DNA from: JANXQG01 sp037147235
Lineage (GTDB): Bacteria > Planctomycetota > Planctomycetia > Pirellulales > Thermoguttaceae
Assembly: GCA_037147235.1 (NCBI GenBank)
Contig: JBAWVO010000012.1
Location: forward strand, 1-44,007
Length of the DNA: 44,007 nucleotides
Direction of reading: 5' to 3'
The translations under genes were made by a program, and so were the position numbers. Under the pieces are notes generated by a model. That model saw only the letters and a program-made list of their open reading frames with translations, ran no database searches and was not told the DNA's origin. Of the stretch, positions 1-8,238 are shown piece after piece; position 1 is the stretch's first letter; every line of letters begins with the position of its first letter.

Positions 1-99
1 TGTTTGTAAGTCCTTGTTTTACACAACCTCCTGAAATCGCGCAAGGCTATTTAGTCATCTCTCGCCGCGTCGAAACAAACCTTCTATGTCTCGCGAGCC

Positions 100-276
100 A
101 TGCAACACGCCCGCGACCTCAATCCCGTCCGGAATCAGATGGGCAACGGACTTGGGATTTTTGGCTCCGAGGAAGACGCAAAGGAAGGCTTGCGTCGAAT
201 TTATCGACTCCTCGCCAACGGCGGCTCTCTTCTTGTCGAAGCGGGCAACCCATTTGGTGCTGGCTACGCAACGTGA
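100..276 (+). pseudogene. possible remnant of a methyltransferase-like gene
   Basis: A 58-codon open frame whose middle part (EEDAKEGLRRIYRLLANGG, then LLVEAGNPFG) resembles the strand-helix-strand end of class I SAM-dependent methyltransferases. The frame is closed by a stop at 52-54 and no upstream part of such a fold is present, so at most this is a broken fragment. The rest of 1-549 shows no convincing gene. This is a resemblance only, without catalytic motifs, and chance coding is possible. Confidence 0.2.
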
Positions 277-439
277 AGAAAACCTCTGGCGGGGCTATCT
301 TCGACCTCGCTGCGACTCTGGAAAACGCGTATTCGTCACATTTCGTGCCTCGCAAAGATGTTTACAGCAGTAGTCTGAAGGCCCTCGCCGAACTCAGGGC
401 ATCTGCGCGACCCCGTTTCATCCCCAGCACCAACGGTGC

Positions 440-510
440 GCCCTATACCAGCACAGGCCAACGGCCTGGGGTATAATGGCAACACGACGATTCAGGGCTG
501 AAAGCCCGCC
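440..510. repeat. short palindromic intergenic repeat
   Basis: Two small hairpins lie side by side: CAGGCCAACGGCCTG (454-468), flanked by a ctatacc/ggtata pair, and GGGCTGAAAGCCC (495-507). The 'ggctgaaagcc' type recurs in other intergenic hairpins of this window (3532-3662, 13032-13085), so this is probably a member of a genome-wide REP-like family. It lies just downstream of the stop of the minus-strand GH2 gene and could also aid transcription termination. Confidence 0.5.
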
Positions 511-549
511 CCATTAGGATACCATTATGCCTCAATCCCTCACACGTGA

Positions 550-2976
550 CTACCGTGCTGCCTTGGGCGGTTCGGCGGTTTCCAGTGAAGCTTCGGCGGT
601 TTCCAGCCCATCGGCCTCAGCCTGGAGCACAATCTTACCGGGAGTGCGGCCCGAGTGTATCACCACTAACCCCTTGCCATGAAACACCGTGTGCTTGTCA
701 GCCTTGAAAGATTCATGGTTGATGGGGTCGCCGTTGTCCACGCCGGCGATCGTTGCCGGACCGGAAAGATGGAAATGCACGAGGTTACTCGCGCCGGGGC
801 AAACGGTGCCCTGGTCATCGACAACGTAGGCTTCGACGAAGGAAAGATCTTCGCCGTCGGCAAGGAACTTCTCGCGGTCAGGCCGGAGCAAGAGCCGTTT
901 TGGCTTGCCTGCGGTACGGACCTCATCGCGGACCACTTCCTTGCCATCTTTTTTGGCGACGGCCCGCAGGGTTCCAACCGCGTAGGGCACGGACCAGGCG
1001 ACGTGCAGCGATTTGTCGCGGTCGAGTTTCTTTTCTCCCAGCGATTTGCCGTTGAGGAACAGTTCCACGCTGTCACAATTGGTGACCGCCCAGACCGGAA
1101 TCTCCTTGCCTTCCAGTCCGGGCCAAGTCCAGTGCGGCAAAAGATGCACTAACAGCTCGGGCCGCCATACGCTGCGATAGAAGTAGTAGCGGTCCTTGGG
1201 GAATCCGGCCAGATCGACGATGCCGAAGTAGGAACTTCGCGACGGCCAGCGATAGGGCGTTGGCTCGCCGAGGTAGTCAAAGCCGGTCCAGACAAACTCG
1301 CCTGCCACCCACGGCGAGTGCTTCATGGCGAGCAGGCCGGTCTCGGCGGTATTGCCCCATTCCGGGCCGGCCAGGTCGTAGGAAGTTACCTGGTGGTCGA
1401 ACTGCCGCTGGATCTGGACCTTTCCGTTTTTATCGACCTTCAGCCCGTACTCGTCACGCGTGCTCAGGGCCGAGGAGGTCTCGGATGCGACGAGGTTGTA
1501 TTTGCCCTTGAACTGCCGGTAGGCACCGATATTGTAATTGATTCCGAAAACGCCGAGCGGCTTGGCAAAGCCCGAATGATCGGCTGGGCCGGGTTCATTG
1601 CAGGCCGAGACCGTGGGCCGCGTTGGATCTTCGCGTTGGCAGATATCGCAGAGCCGTTTGGACATGGCATAAGCATTTTTCTCGCCCTGCTCGTTGATTT
1701 CATTGCCGATGCTCCAGAGCACAATGCAGGGATGATTGCGATCGCGATGTAACATGCTCACCAGATCTCGCTCGCTCCACTCGTCGAAAAACCGACCGTA
1801 GCCCCGCGGCGTCTTACCCGACTTCCATTCGTCAAACGCCTCGTCCATGACCAAAAAACCCATCGCGTCGCAGAGGCTCAAAAGGGCCGGATCGGGTGGG
1901 TTGTGGCTCGTGCGGATGGCGTTGCAGCCCATCCCCTTGAGGATTTCCAGTTGCCGTTGAATGCCGCGTGCATGTACGGCCGAGCCGATGCAGCCCAGAT
2001 CGTGGTGATTGCAGACGCCGTTGATGGGTAGATGCCGGCCGTTGATCAACATGCCGCGATCCTTGGTGAACTCGATACTGCGGATGCCAAAATTCGTGGT
2101 GACGAAATCGGCCGTCTCACCGGCGACCGTCACGTGCGAAGTTGCGGAGTATAAATGCGGCGAGTCGGGCGACCAGAGCTTTGGCTGGCCGACGGAAACG
2201 GTTTGTACAAAGGTTGTTTCACCACCGGCCGCAACGACCCGCTTGGGCGGCTCGACGCTGGCGCGAAGGACCTTGCCGTCGGGACCGATGATCTCGGTCC
2301 AAAGGAGCATTTCGACTGCCGCGGCCCCTTGATTTTCGACGCGGGTGGCGATTTTCACTTCGGCTGCATCGGGCGTAATTGTTGGGGTGGTGATATAGGT
2401 TCCCCAGTGGGCCAAGTGGACCGGATTGAGCACTTGCAGCCGCACGTGGCGAAAAATGCCCGCCCCCGAGTACCAGCGGCTGCAATACTGCGCAACATTG
2501 ATCCGCACGGCTAGGATGTTTTGGCATTGAGGCTTGAGCGCGTCGGTCAGATCGTAGTGGAAGCTCGTGTAGCCGTAAGGATGCCGGCCCAGATGCTTGC
2601 CGTTGAGCCAAATGTCGCTATCCATGTAAACACCGTCGAACTCGATCCAGACATGGCGATCTTTCGCTTCCGGGGGTGTGGGAAAAGTTTTGCGATACCA
2701 ACCGATGCCGCCGTTAAGATATCCGCCGCCTTCGCCCCCTGGGGAGTGCGGGTCGAAGGGGCCTTCGATGCTCCAGTCGTGCGGCACGTCGAGTTGCCGC
2801 CAAGATGTGTCGTCGATGTCGGCATCCTGGCCCTTCTCAATGTTACCCAGATGAAACCGCCAATCGCGGTCGAAATTGATAATCGTGCGGTCGCTCGCTG
2901 CGGCGGTGGTTGGTAGGCAACAAGCGACTAGAAACAGTGCCATGCATCCCGAGGCAGTGGGTCTTGCGGAAATCAT
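550..2976 (-). CDS. exported glycoside hydrolase family 2 (beta-galactosidase-like)
   Basis: 808 residues. An N-terminal signal peptide (about 1-28, hydrophobic core then TAAA-SD) predicts export. The domain order is that of GH2: jelly-roll sugar-binding domain (about 30-185, with VPHDWSIEGPF and GGIGWYRKTF), immunoglobulin-like domain (about 190-300), TIM barrel (about 300-600) and C-terminal beta domains (about 610-800). The barrel carries LWSIGNEINE with the expected acid/base Glu426, and a candidate nucleophile Glu499 in VASET. EFVWTGFDYLGEPTPY (about 560-575) is also typical of the family. The enzyme would hydrolyse beta-galactosides or related beta-glycosides in the periplasm or outside the cell; exact sugar specificity cannot be read. 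The ATG at 2976 has GAAAGG about ten bases upstream. The promoter area is occupied by a long inverted repeat (3010-3143). No sulfatase, SusD-like protein or sigma factor lies beside it, so it stands alone. Confidence 0.9.
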   Translation of the reverse strand: MISARPTASGCMALFLVACCLPTTAAASDRTIINFDRDWRFHLGNIEKGQDADIDDTSWRQLDVPHDWSIEGPFDPHSPGGEGGGYLNGGIGWYRKTFPTPPEAKDRHVWIEFDGVYMDSDIWLNGKHLGRHPYGYTSFHYDLTDALKPQCQNILAVRINVAQYCSRWYSGAGIFRHVRLQVLNPVHLAHWGTYITTPTITPDAAEVKIATRVENQGAAAVEMLLWTEIIGPDGKVLRASVEPPKRVVAAGGETTFVQTVSVGQPKLWSPDSPHLYSATSHVTVAGETADFVTTNFGIRSIEFTKDRGMLINGRHLPINGVCNHHDLGCIGSAVHARGIQRQLEILKGMGCNAIRTSHNPPDPALLSLCDAMGFLVMDEAFDEWKSGKTPRGYGRFFDEWSERDLVSMLHRDRNHPCIVLWSIGNEINEQGEKNAYAMSKRLCDICQREDPTRPTVSACNEPGPADHSGFAKPLGVFGINYNIGAYRQFKGKYNLVASETSSALSTRDEYGLKVDKNGKVQIQRQFDHQVTSYDLAGPEWGNTAETGLLAMKHSPWVAGEFVWTGFDYLGEPTPYRWPSRSSYFGIVDLAGFPKDRYYFYRSVWRPELLVHLLPHWTWPGLEGKEIPVWAVTNCDSVELFLNGKSLGEKKLDRDKSLHVAWSVPYAVGTLRAVAKKDGKEVVRDEVRTAGKPKRLLLRPDREKFLADGEDLSFVEAYVVDDQGTVCPGASNLVHFHLSGPATIAGVDNGDPINHESFKADKHTVFHGKGLVVIHSGRTPGKIVLQAEADGLETAEASLETAEPPKAAR

Positions 2977-3009
2977 GCGTAATAACCTTTCAAGTTGGAA
3001 TTCGGTATG

Positions 3010-3143
3010 TTATTATTATTGGGCTCTCCGCCAAGTTTGTGGTGCGGGCGTCTCGCATGCCTGGTTCAACCACAACCTCTTGGGCAGGCGGGAGGCCCGC
3101 ACCACAATTATCCGCAAATCCGGCGGAGAGCCTATTATTATTG
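3010..3143. repeat. 134-bp inverted repeat upstream of the GH2 gene
   Basis: The left arm (about 3010-3050) contains GGGCTCTCCGCC and TTGTGGTGCGGGC. The right arm (about 3095-3143) contains the complements GCCCGCACCACAA and GGCGGAGAGCC, with att-repeats at both tips. It could fold into one long hairpin. It lies 34 bp before the start of the minus-strand GH2 gene, so its promoter must lie within or beyond it. It carries no coding sequence, which fits a MITE- or REP-like element. The rest of 3144-3709 contains two more repeats and no gene. Confidence 0.7.
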
Positions 3144-3260
3144 TTTGCAGGCGGGCAATTCGCAAGCGGCCGGTGGCAAATTCGAGCGGGTTGTGGCAAG
3201 TGGGTTGATTGGGACCGGCGCACCAATAACTGTCGTGTTTTGCGCATTCGCCGAGCGGGG

Positions 3261-3289
3261 GCAGACGGCACACGGAGTGTGCCTGCTAC
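3261..3289. repeat. 29-bp hairpin repeat, copy 1
   Basis: Contains the hairpin GGCACACGGAGTGTGCC (3267-3283). It is closely similar to the reverse complement of 7500-7528. The two copies lie on either side of the MacA-MacB gene pair, in opposite orientation. Confidence 0.6.
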
Positions 3290-3531
3290 TTTTCTTGCGA
3301 CACTTATTGATGCGCTGGTCCTTGGCCCGTCACTTCATTCACCGACATCGTGACGCTCCCGGTCTATTTCGGTCAGGCACGTTGGTTGTTGAACGGCGAA
3401 TCGGTTGACAACTCGCCCCTTGCATTTACATCCCGCCCGAAGGATAATTCTGATATTCGTACACCGTCCAATTGGCACTTCCAGGAGATTTTGGATATGA
3501 GGGCCTTTGCGTATTCACTGCACCTCGCCTT

Positions 3532-3662
3532 GATCGGTGTGTGGCAAGATTTTCTGGCAGACGGACGCCATCGTGGCACGGGCATCTTGCCCGTATCGAA
3601 TTCCACGGGCTGGAAGCCCGTGCCACGCGCTTGCCAGAGAATCTTGCCACACACCCTTGATC
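3532..3662. repeat. 131-bp inverted repeat upstream of macA-like gene
   Basis: The outer arms (GTGTGGCAAGATTTTCTGGC and its near-complement ending CTTGCCACACAC) enclose inner arms CGTGGCACGGGCATCTTGCC and GGCTGGAAGCCCGTGCCACG. The structure folds into a nearly perfect long hairpin. It ends 48 bp before the ATG of the MacA-like gene, so it may lie in its leader. The 'gggctggaagccc' core links it to 440-510 and 13032-13085. Confidence 0.75.
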
Positions 3663-3709
3663 GTGGCGTTTGCTGGTATACTAAGTAATTCCTATAGGAG
3701 AGTTAATTT

Positions 3710-5308
3710 ATGAAAACCATTCTTTCGATCGTGACGCTCCTTGGCCTAGTCGGGGCAGGGACCGCCTATTATCTCAAATACTACCGCACGGAGGGCACCT
3801 CCACTTTCCGCACGGCCCAGATCGAGCGCGGCGACATGATGCCGACGATCGGGGCCACGGGAACGGTCGAGCCGGAAGAAGTCGTCGACGTCGGTGCCCA
3901 GGTGGCCGGCCTGATTAAGGAGTTGAAGGTCGATTACGGCTCCTTCGTCGAAAAGGACACCGTTCTCGCTCGGATCGACGACACCAAGTACAAGGCCCAG
4001 TACGATCTGGCCGATGCCGCGGTTCGCCGCGCCCGAGCGGATCTCGGACAGTTGAAGGCGAAGTTGGCCCAATCGCAGGCCGACCTGAAGCGGGCGGAGG
4101 AACTGATCAAGACGAAGTCCATCGCGGCCAGCGATTATGACGCTGCCGTTGCGAACTTTGAAGTGGCCAAGGCCAATGTCGATGTCGGCGACGCAGCGAT
4201 CAAGCAGTCCGAGGCCACGCTGAAACTGGCCCAAACCGATCTTGGCTACACGGTCATCACCTCGCCGGTCAAAGGCGTGATCGTTGACCGCCGCGTGAAT
4301 GTGGGGCAGACGGTCGTCGCCGCCTTCAACGCCCCCAGCCTCTTCCTACTGGCCAAGGATCTGGGGCGGATGCAGGTTTGGGCATCGGTCAACGAGGCCG
4401 ACATCGGGCGGATCCGTCCTGGCGTGAAAGTACACTTTACCGTTGACGCCTATCCCAACGACACATTCCTCGGCGAGGTTTCGCAAATTCGCCTGAATGC
4501 CAGCATGACCCAGAACGTGGTGACCTACACCGTCGTGGTGACGACGGAGAACAAAGAGATGAAACTGCTCCCCTACATGACGGCCAATCTGCTGTTTGAG
4601 ATCGAACGGCACGAAAACGTCTTGAAGGTGCCCAACGCGGCCTTGCGATGGAAGCCGCGGTCGCAGCAGATCGCGCCCGACGTTCGCGACGAGACCGTGG
4701 CGGCCATGAACCGTCGCGGCGATAAGTCGAAGCGCGGCGACAATAAGAAATCCGAGGAGAAGGGTGGACCGGCAAAAGACACGGTTCAGGACTCCGTACC
4801 CAGTACCCAGAGTGCCGAACCGCCCACGCAAGATGTGAAGCCGGCTCCCACGGTTCAAACTTCCGCGGGACAAGGCGCGTCGCTAGCGACCTCGGCGGGC
4901 ACCGCGACCGGATCGAAGCCTACCGACTGGAAGGCCCGAACCGAAAAGAATGCCCAGAAGGATAGCAAATCGGTCTCGCCTGTGGTGCCGCCGGCAGCGA
5001 AGTCTTCCGACAGTGAACGTCAACCGCCGGGCCATCCCGTTCCGCCGCAAGTCGCCGCGGCGAAGAAGGAACATCATGAGTCGGGCCGCCTCTGGATCGT
5101 CGAGGGGAATTTCGTCCGACCACTTCCGGTCAAGATTATCGCCACCGACGGCATGATGACCGAGGTCCGTGCGAAAGCCATCAGTGAAGGCATGGATGTT
5201 GCTATCGGCGAGAGTGTGGCCAGCGACGGCGATAGCGGCGACACGACCAATCCCTTCATGCCCAAGTTGTTCCGCGGCAAGTCCGGCTCCGGCTCCAAGT
5301 CGAAATGA
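3710..5308 (+). CDS. MacA-like periplasmic adaptor (HlyD/RND-MFP family)
   Basis: 532 residues. An N-terminal membrane anchor (about 3-22) is followed by a half-lipoyl segment (about 35-95, VDVGAQVAGLIKELKVDYGSFV), an alpha-hairpin coiled coil (about 100-180), the second lipoyl half (TDLGYTVITSPVKGVI, about 176-191) and a beta-barrel (about 215-300). A long Lys/Ser/Thr/Pro-rich linker (about 330-455) then precedes a C-terminal membrane-proximal segment (RLWIVEGNFVRPLPVKI). The protein would couple the inner-membrane ABC transporter encoded next door to an outer-membrane channel. Canonical MacA is about 370 residues, so the linker is the main difference. GGAG lies ten bases before the ATG. The stop overlaps a possible ATG of the next gene (ATGA at 5305), indicating one transcription unit. 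No TolC-like gene is in the window. Confidence 0.88.
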   Translation: MKTILSIVTLLGLVGAGTAYYLKYYRTEGTSTFRTAQIERGDMMPTIGATGTVEPEEVVDVGAQVAGLIKELKVDYGSFVEKDTVLARIDDTKYKAQYDLADAAVRRARADLGQLKAKLAQSQADLKRAEELIKTKSIAASDYDAAVANFEVAKANVDVGDAAIKQSEATLKLAQTDLGYTVITSPVKGVIVDRRVNVGQTVVAAFNAPSLFLLAKDLGRMQVWASVNEADIGRIRPGVKVHFTVDAYPNDTFLGEVSQIRLNASMTQNVVTYTVVVTTENKEMKLLPYMTANLLFEIERHENVLKVPNAALRWKPRSQQIAPDVRDETVAAMNRRGDKSKRGDNKKSEEKGGPAKDTVQDSVPSTQSAEPPTQDVKPAPTVQTSAGQGASLATSAGTATGSKPTDWKARTEKNAQKDSKSVSPVVPPAAKSSDSERQPPGHPVPPQVAAAKKEHHESGRLWIVEGNFVRPLPVKIIATDGMMTEVRAKAISEGMDVAIGESVASDGDSGDTTNPFMPKLFRGKSGSGSKSK

Positions 5309-5337
5309 GCACTAAGCACCGAGAGCAAGAGGTTATC

Positions 5338-7497
5338 ATGGAACTCATTCGCCTGGAAAACATCACCAAGACCTACCACTTGGGCGAGATCGACGTTCCC
5401 GTACTCAAGGGGATATCGCTGACCATCGAGCGCGGCGAAATGGTCGCGCTGATGGGTGCCTCCGGTTCCGGCAAGACGACGCTGATGAATATTCTCGGTT
5501 GCCTTGACCGACCCAGCTCCGGCGAATACTGGCTCGACGGGCAGGAGATGAGCCAGTTCACGCCCAATCAGCGGGCACTGGTGCGCACGGCCAAACTGGG
5601 CTTCGTCTTCCAAAGCTTCAATCTGTTGCCGCGGACCAGCGCGTTGCACAACGTGACGATGCCCTTGGACTACTCCCCGCAGCGGCCGGGTGGCACCGAG
5701 GCCCTGCGTCTTGCTCAGGTGCTGCTGGAACGCGTCGGTCTGGCCGACCGGACCGAGCACGAGCCTTCGCAGATGTCCGGTGGGCAGCAGCAACGGGTGG
5801 CCATCGCCCGGTCACTGGTCAATCGCCCGACTTTAGTGCTGGCCGACGAACCGACGGGCAACCTCGATTCGCACACCAGCGTGGAAATTTTGCGGATGTT
5901 CCAGCAGCTCAACGCCGAGGGGATCACGGTGATTCTCGTCACGCACGATCCCAAGGTAGCTGCATTTGCCCACCGCACGATCCACCTTGCCGACGGCCTG
6001 ATTGAAGGCGACGAACGCCGCCAGAGCATTGCTTCCGACGAGGCACCGGCAGCCGAGTCGCTTTACGGCGATGCCCAGACGCTTCCCCACCCGCGAGGAC
6101 TGCCCTCGCTGATTCCGCCCACCTGGCGCACCGCCTTGGGGGCCTTGCGGCGAAACAAGATGCGATCGGCCCTCACGGCCCTCGGCGTGATCATCGGTGT
6201 GGGGGCCGTGATCGCCATGACTGAAATCGGCGAAGGCTCAAAAGCGGCCATCCAGAAAACAATCGCCAGCATGGGCGCCAACAACCTCGTCGTGTTGCCC
6301 GGCGCGGCAATGAGCGGTGGAGTCAGCTTTGGCGCGGGCAGCCGGCCGACGCTCACGCCGAACGATGCCGATCAGTTGATGCAGCAGTGCCCCGCGATCG
6401 CCACCGTTGCTCCCATCGTGCAAACAACCGCCCAGTTGGTCTATGGCGGAAAAAACTGGAAGACCCAGGCCGTCGTCGGCACCACCCCCAATTACCTGGA
6501 CGTCCGCGACTGGTCCGAAATGGAAGAGGGCGATGTCTTTTCCGACCGCGACGTGCTCAATGCCAATAAAGTCTGCATGATTGGCAAAACGCTCAAGCGG
6601 GAGCTTTTCGAGGGCGAGTCGCCCATCGGCAAGGAAATTCGCGTTTCCAACGTCGCATTTCGGGTCATCGGCGTCTTGTCGGCCAAGGGTGCCAATATGA
6701 TGGGCCGCGATCAGGATGACATCGTCGTGGCCCCCTGGACGACGATCAAGTTCCGCGTCAACGCCGTATCGGCCAACGCCGTACCCAATGCGGCGACTTC
6801 GTCAGGCAGCAGCACGTCCACCGCAGTCAACAGCCTCAACAACACCTATCCCGGCAGCACGGCCATCTACCCTTCCATCTCGGCCACCCAGGCAGCCAAC
6901 ACCCCACAACCCATCCGCTTCGTTACCGTTGACAACATCCTCGTCAAGGCCGTATCCACAACCCAGATACCGGAGGCTATCCGCGAAATCAAGGATCTTC
7001 TTCGCGAGCAGCATCGCATTAAGGCCGACAGCGAGGACGATGATTCGCATGACGACTTCAACATCCGCGACATGACCGAACTCACCCGCAACCTTTCCTC
7101 GACTTCCGCCATGATGAGCGTGCTGTTGATGATCGTGGCGGCCATTTCGCTGATCGTGGGCGGAGTGGGCATCATGAACATCATGCTCGTCTCCGTAACC
7201 GAGCGGACGCGGGAAATCGGCCTGCGAATGGCCGTGGGCGCACGCAGCCACCACATCCTGCGGCAGTTCCTCGTCGAAGCCATCGTACTCTGCCTAGTTG
7301 GCGGCGCCGTCGGCATTCTCCTGGGGCGGTTGGCTTCGATCTTGGTTCGCAACTTCCAGCATTGGCCGACTAGGCCCTCAATCCTGATTATCACCATCTC
7401 CGTCGCCGTGTCGGCCTTCGTCGGTATTGTCTTCGGCTTCTATCCCGCCTGGAAGGCGTCGCGGCTCGATCCCATCGAAGCCTTGCGGTATGAATGA
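5338..7497 (+). CDS. MacB-type ABC exporter, fused ATPase and permease
   Basis: About 719 residues. The N-terminal ATPase has Walker A GASGSGKT (about 40-47), signature MSGGQ (about 146-150), Walker B LVLADE (Asp170-Glu171) and the H-loop THD. It is followed by a MacB permease: one membrane segment after the linker (about 275-298, LGVIIGVGAVIAM), a large periplasmic domain (about 300-595) and three C-terminal membrane segments ending VFGFYPAWKASRLDPIEALRYE. It should act as a dimer with the MacA-like protein to expel peptides, lipids or toxic compounds from the periplasm; the substrate is unknown. I chose the ATG at 5338 because AGAGG precedes it and family members begin near this point. The ATG at 5305, overlapping the previous stop as ATGA, is the alternative. 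Confidence 0.9.
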   Translation: MELIRLENITKTYHLGEIDVPVLKGISLTIERGEMVALMGASGSGKTTLMNILGCLDRPSSGEYWLDGQEMSQFTPNQRALVRTAKLGFVFQSFNLLPRTSALHNVTMPLDYSPQRPGGTEALRLAQVLLERVGLADRTEHEPSQMSGGQQQRVAIARSLVNRPTLVLADEPTGNLDSHTSVEILRMFQQLNAEGITVILVTHDPKVAAFAHRTIHLADGLIEGDERRQSIASDEAPAAESLYGDAQTLPHPRGLPSLIPPTWRTALGALRRNKMRSALTALGVIIGVGAVIAMTEIGEGSKAAIQKTIASMGANNLVVLPGAAMSGGVSFGAGSRPTLTPNDADQLMQQCPAIATVAPIVQTTAQLVYGGKNWKTQAVVGTTPNYLDVRDWSEMEEGDVFSDRDVLNANKVCMIGKTLKRELFEGESPIGKEIRVSNVAFRVIGVLSAKGANMMGRDQDDIVVAPWTTIKFRVNAVSANAVPNAATSSGSSTSTAVNSLNNTYPGSTAIYPSISATQAANTPQPIRFVTVDNILVKAVSTTQIPEAIREIKDLLREQHRIKADSEDDDSHDDFNIRDMTELTRNLSSTSAMMSVLLMIVAAISLIVGGVGIMNIMLVSVTERTREIGLRMAVGARSHHILRQFLVEAIVLCLVGGAVGILLGRLASILVRNFQHWPTRPSILIITISVAVSAFVGIVFGFYPAWKASRLDPIEALRYE

Positions 7498-7499
7498 TG

Positions 7500-7528
7500 G
7501 TAGCAGGCACTCGCCGAGTGCCGTCCGC
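7500..7528. repeat. 29-bp hairpin repeat, copy 2 (inverted)
   Basis: Contains GGCACTCGCCGAGTGCC. It is the reverse-complement relative of 3261-3289. It begins three bases after the MacB stop and may also act as a 3' end structure, although no T-run follows. Confidence 0.55.
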
Positions 7529-7557
7529 CCGACGCACTTTGTAGGTAAACGCCTCAA

Positions 7558-8172
7558 GTGATCGAACAATTCATCGACTGGGTAAGTGGCATCGGGTCCT
7601 GGGCCTATCTGGCGATTTTCCTGGTGGTGTCGCTGGAGTCGGCCGCTTTCCTCGGCTTTCTCATGCCGGGCGAGACCCTGGTTTTCCTGGGCGGCTTCCT
7701 GGTCTCACGTGGTGTGCTGGACCTGAAGCTGCTCATTCCCCTGGTGGCCGTGGCCGCGATCCTTGGCGACAGCATCGGCTATGAATTGGGCCGACTCTTG
7801 CAGAAATCGTGGTTCTTACGCTATGGCCATTGGCTGGGACTGCGCGAAAAGCACTGGAAACGGATCGAAGACTTCTTCCACCGGCACGGCGGCAAAACGA
7901 TCTTTCTCGCCCGCTTTTCGGCCTTCTTCCGCATCCTGGTCCCATTCTTCGCCGGGGCCGTGCGGCTGCGCTACCTCCACTTTCTGCTCTTCAACGTACT
8001 CGGCGGAGTGGTTTGGGCGACCGGTTCGGTCCTCCTCGGCTATCTCGCCGGCGAGAGTTGGCGTGTGATCGAGCAATGGATCGGCCGTACCGCGCTGATC
8101 GTGGCCATTCTCATCGTTGGAGTGATTATCGTGATTCGGTTCTGTTGCGGAAAAGGTCAACGGCAAGCGTAG
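7558..8172 (+). CDS. DedA family (SNARE-associated Golgi) membrane protein
   Basis: 204 residues, mostly hydrophobic. Typical DedA marks are an N-terminal membrane segment, the re-entrant segment with FLGFLMPGETLVFLGGFL, the helical part GDSIGYELGRLL, and FLARFSAFFRILVPFFAGAVRLRY with the conserved F/ARF...R pattern, then C-terminal membrane segments and a basic tail. DedA proteins are inner-membrane transporters of the undecaprenyl-phosphate/phospholipid flipping superfamily and matter for envelope integrity and proton-gradient homeostasis; which lipid this one moves is unknown. The start is GTG at 7558 with a weak ribosome site. It lies 60 bp after the MacB gene on the same strand and is probably read with it unless the hairpin between them terminates transcription. 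Confidence 0.88.
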   Translation: MIEQFIDWVSGIGSWAYLAIFLVVSLESAAFLGFLMPGETLVFLGGFLVSRGVLDLKLLIPLVAVAAILGDSIGYELGRLLQKSWFLRYGHWLGLREKHWKRIEDFFHRHGGKTIFLARFSAFFRILVPFFAGAVRLRYLHFLLFNVLGGVVWATGSVLLGYLAGESWRVIEQWIGRTALIVAILIVGVIIVIRFCCGKGQRQA

Positions 8173-8238
8173 GGTGTGACATTGTCGGAATCGGGTGATG
8201 GAAGGTGGAATACGGCTTTTCGTACTTTTTTTGATGCC

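Noticed and set aside
679..2916. Several long open frames on the plus strand across the GH2 gene
   Set aside because: Antisense shadows of a high-GC gene with a full set of GH2 motifs on the minus strand.
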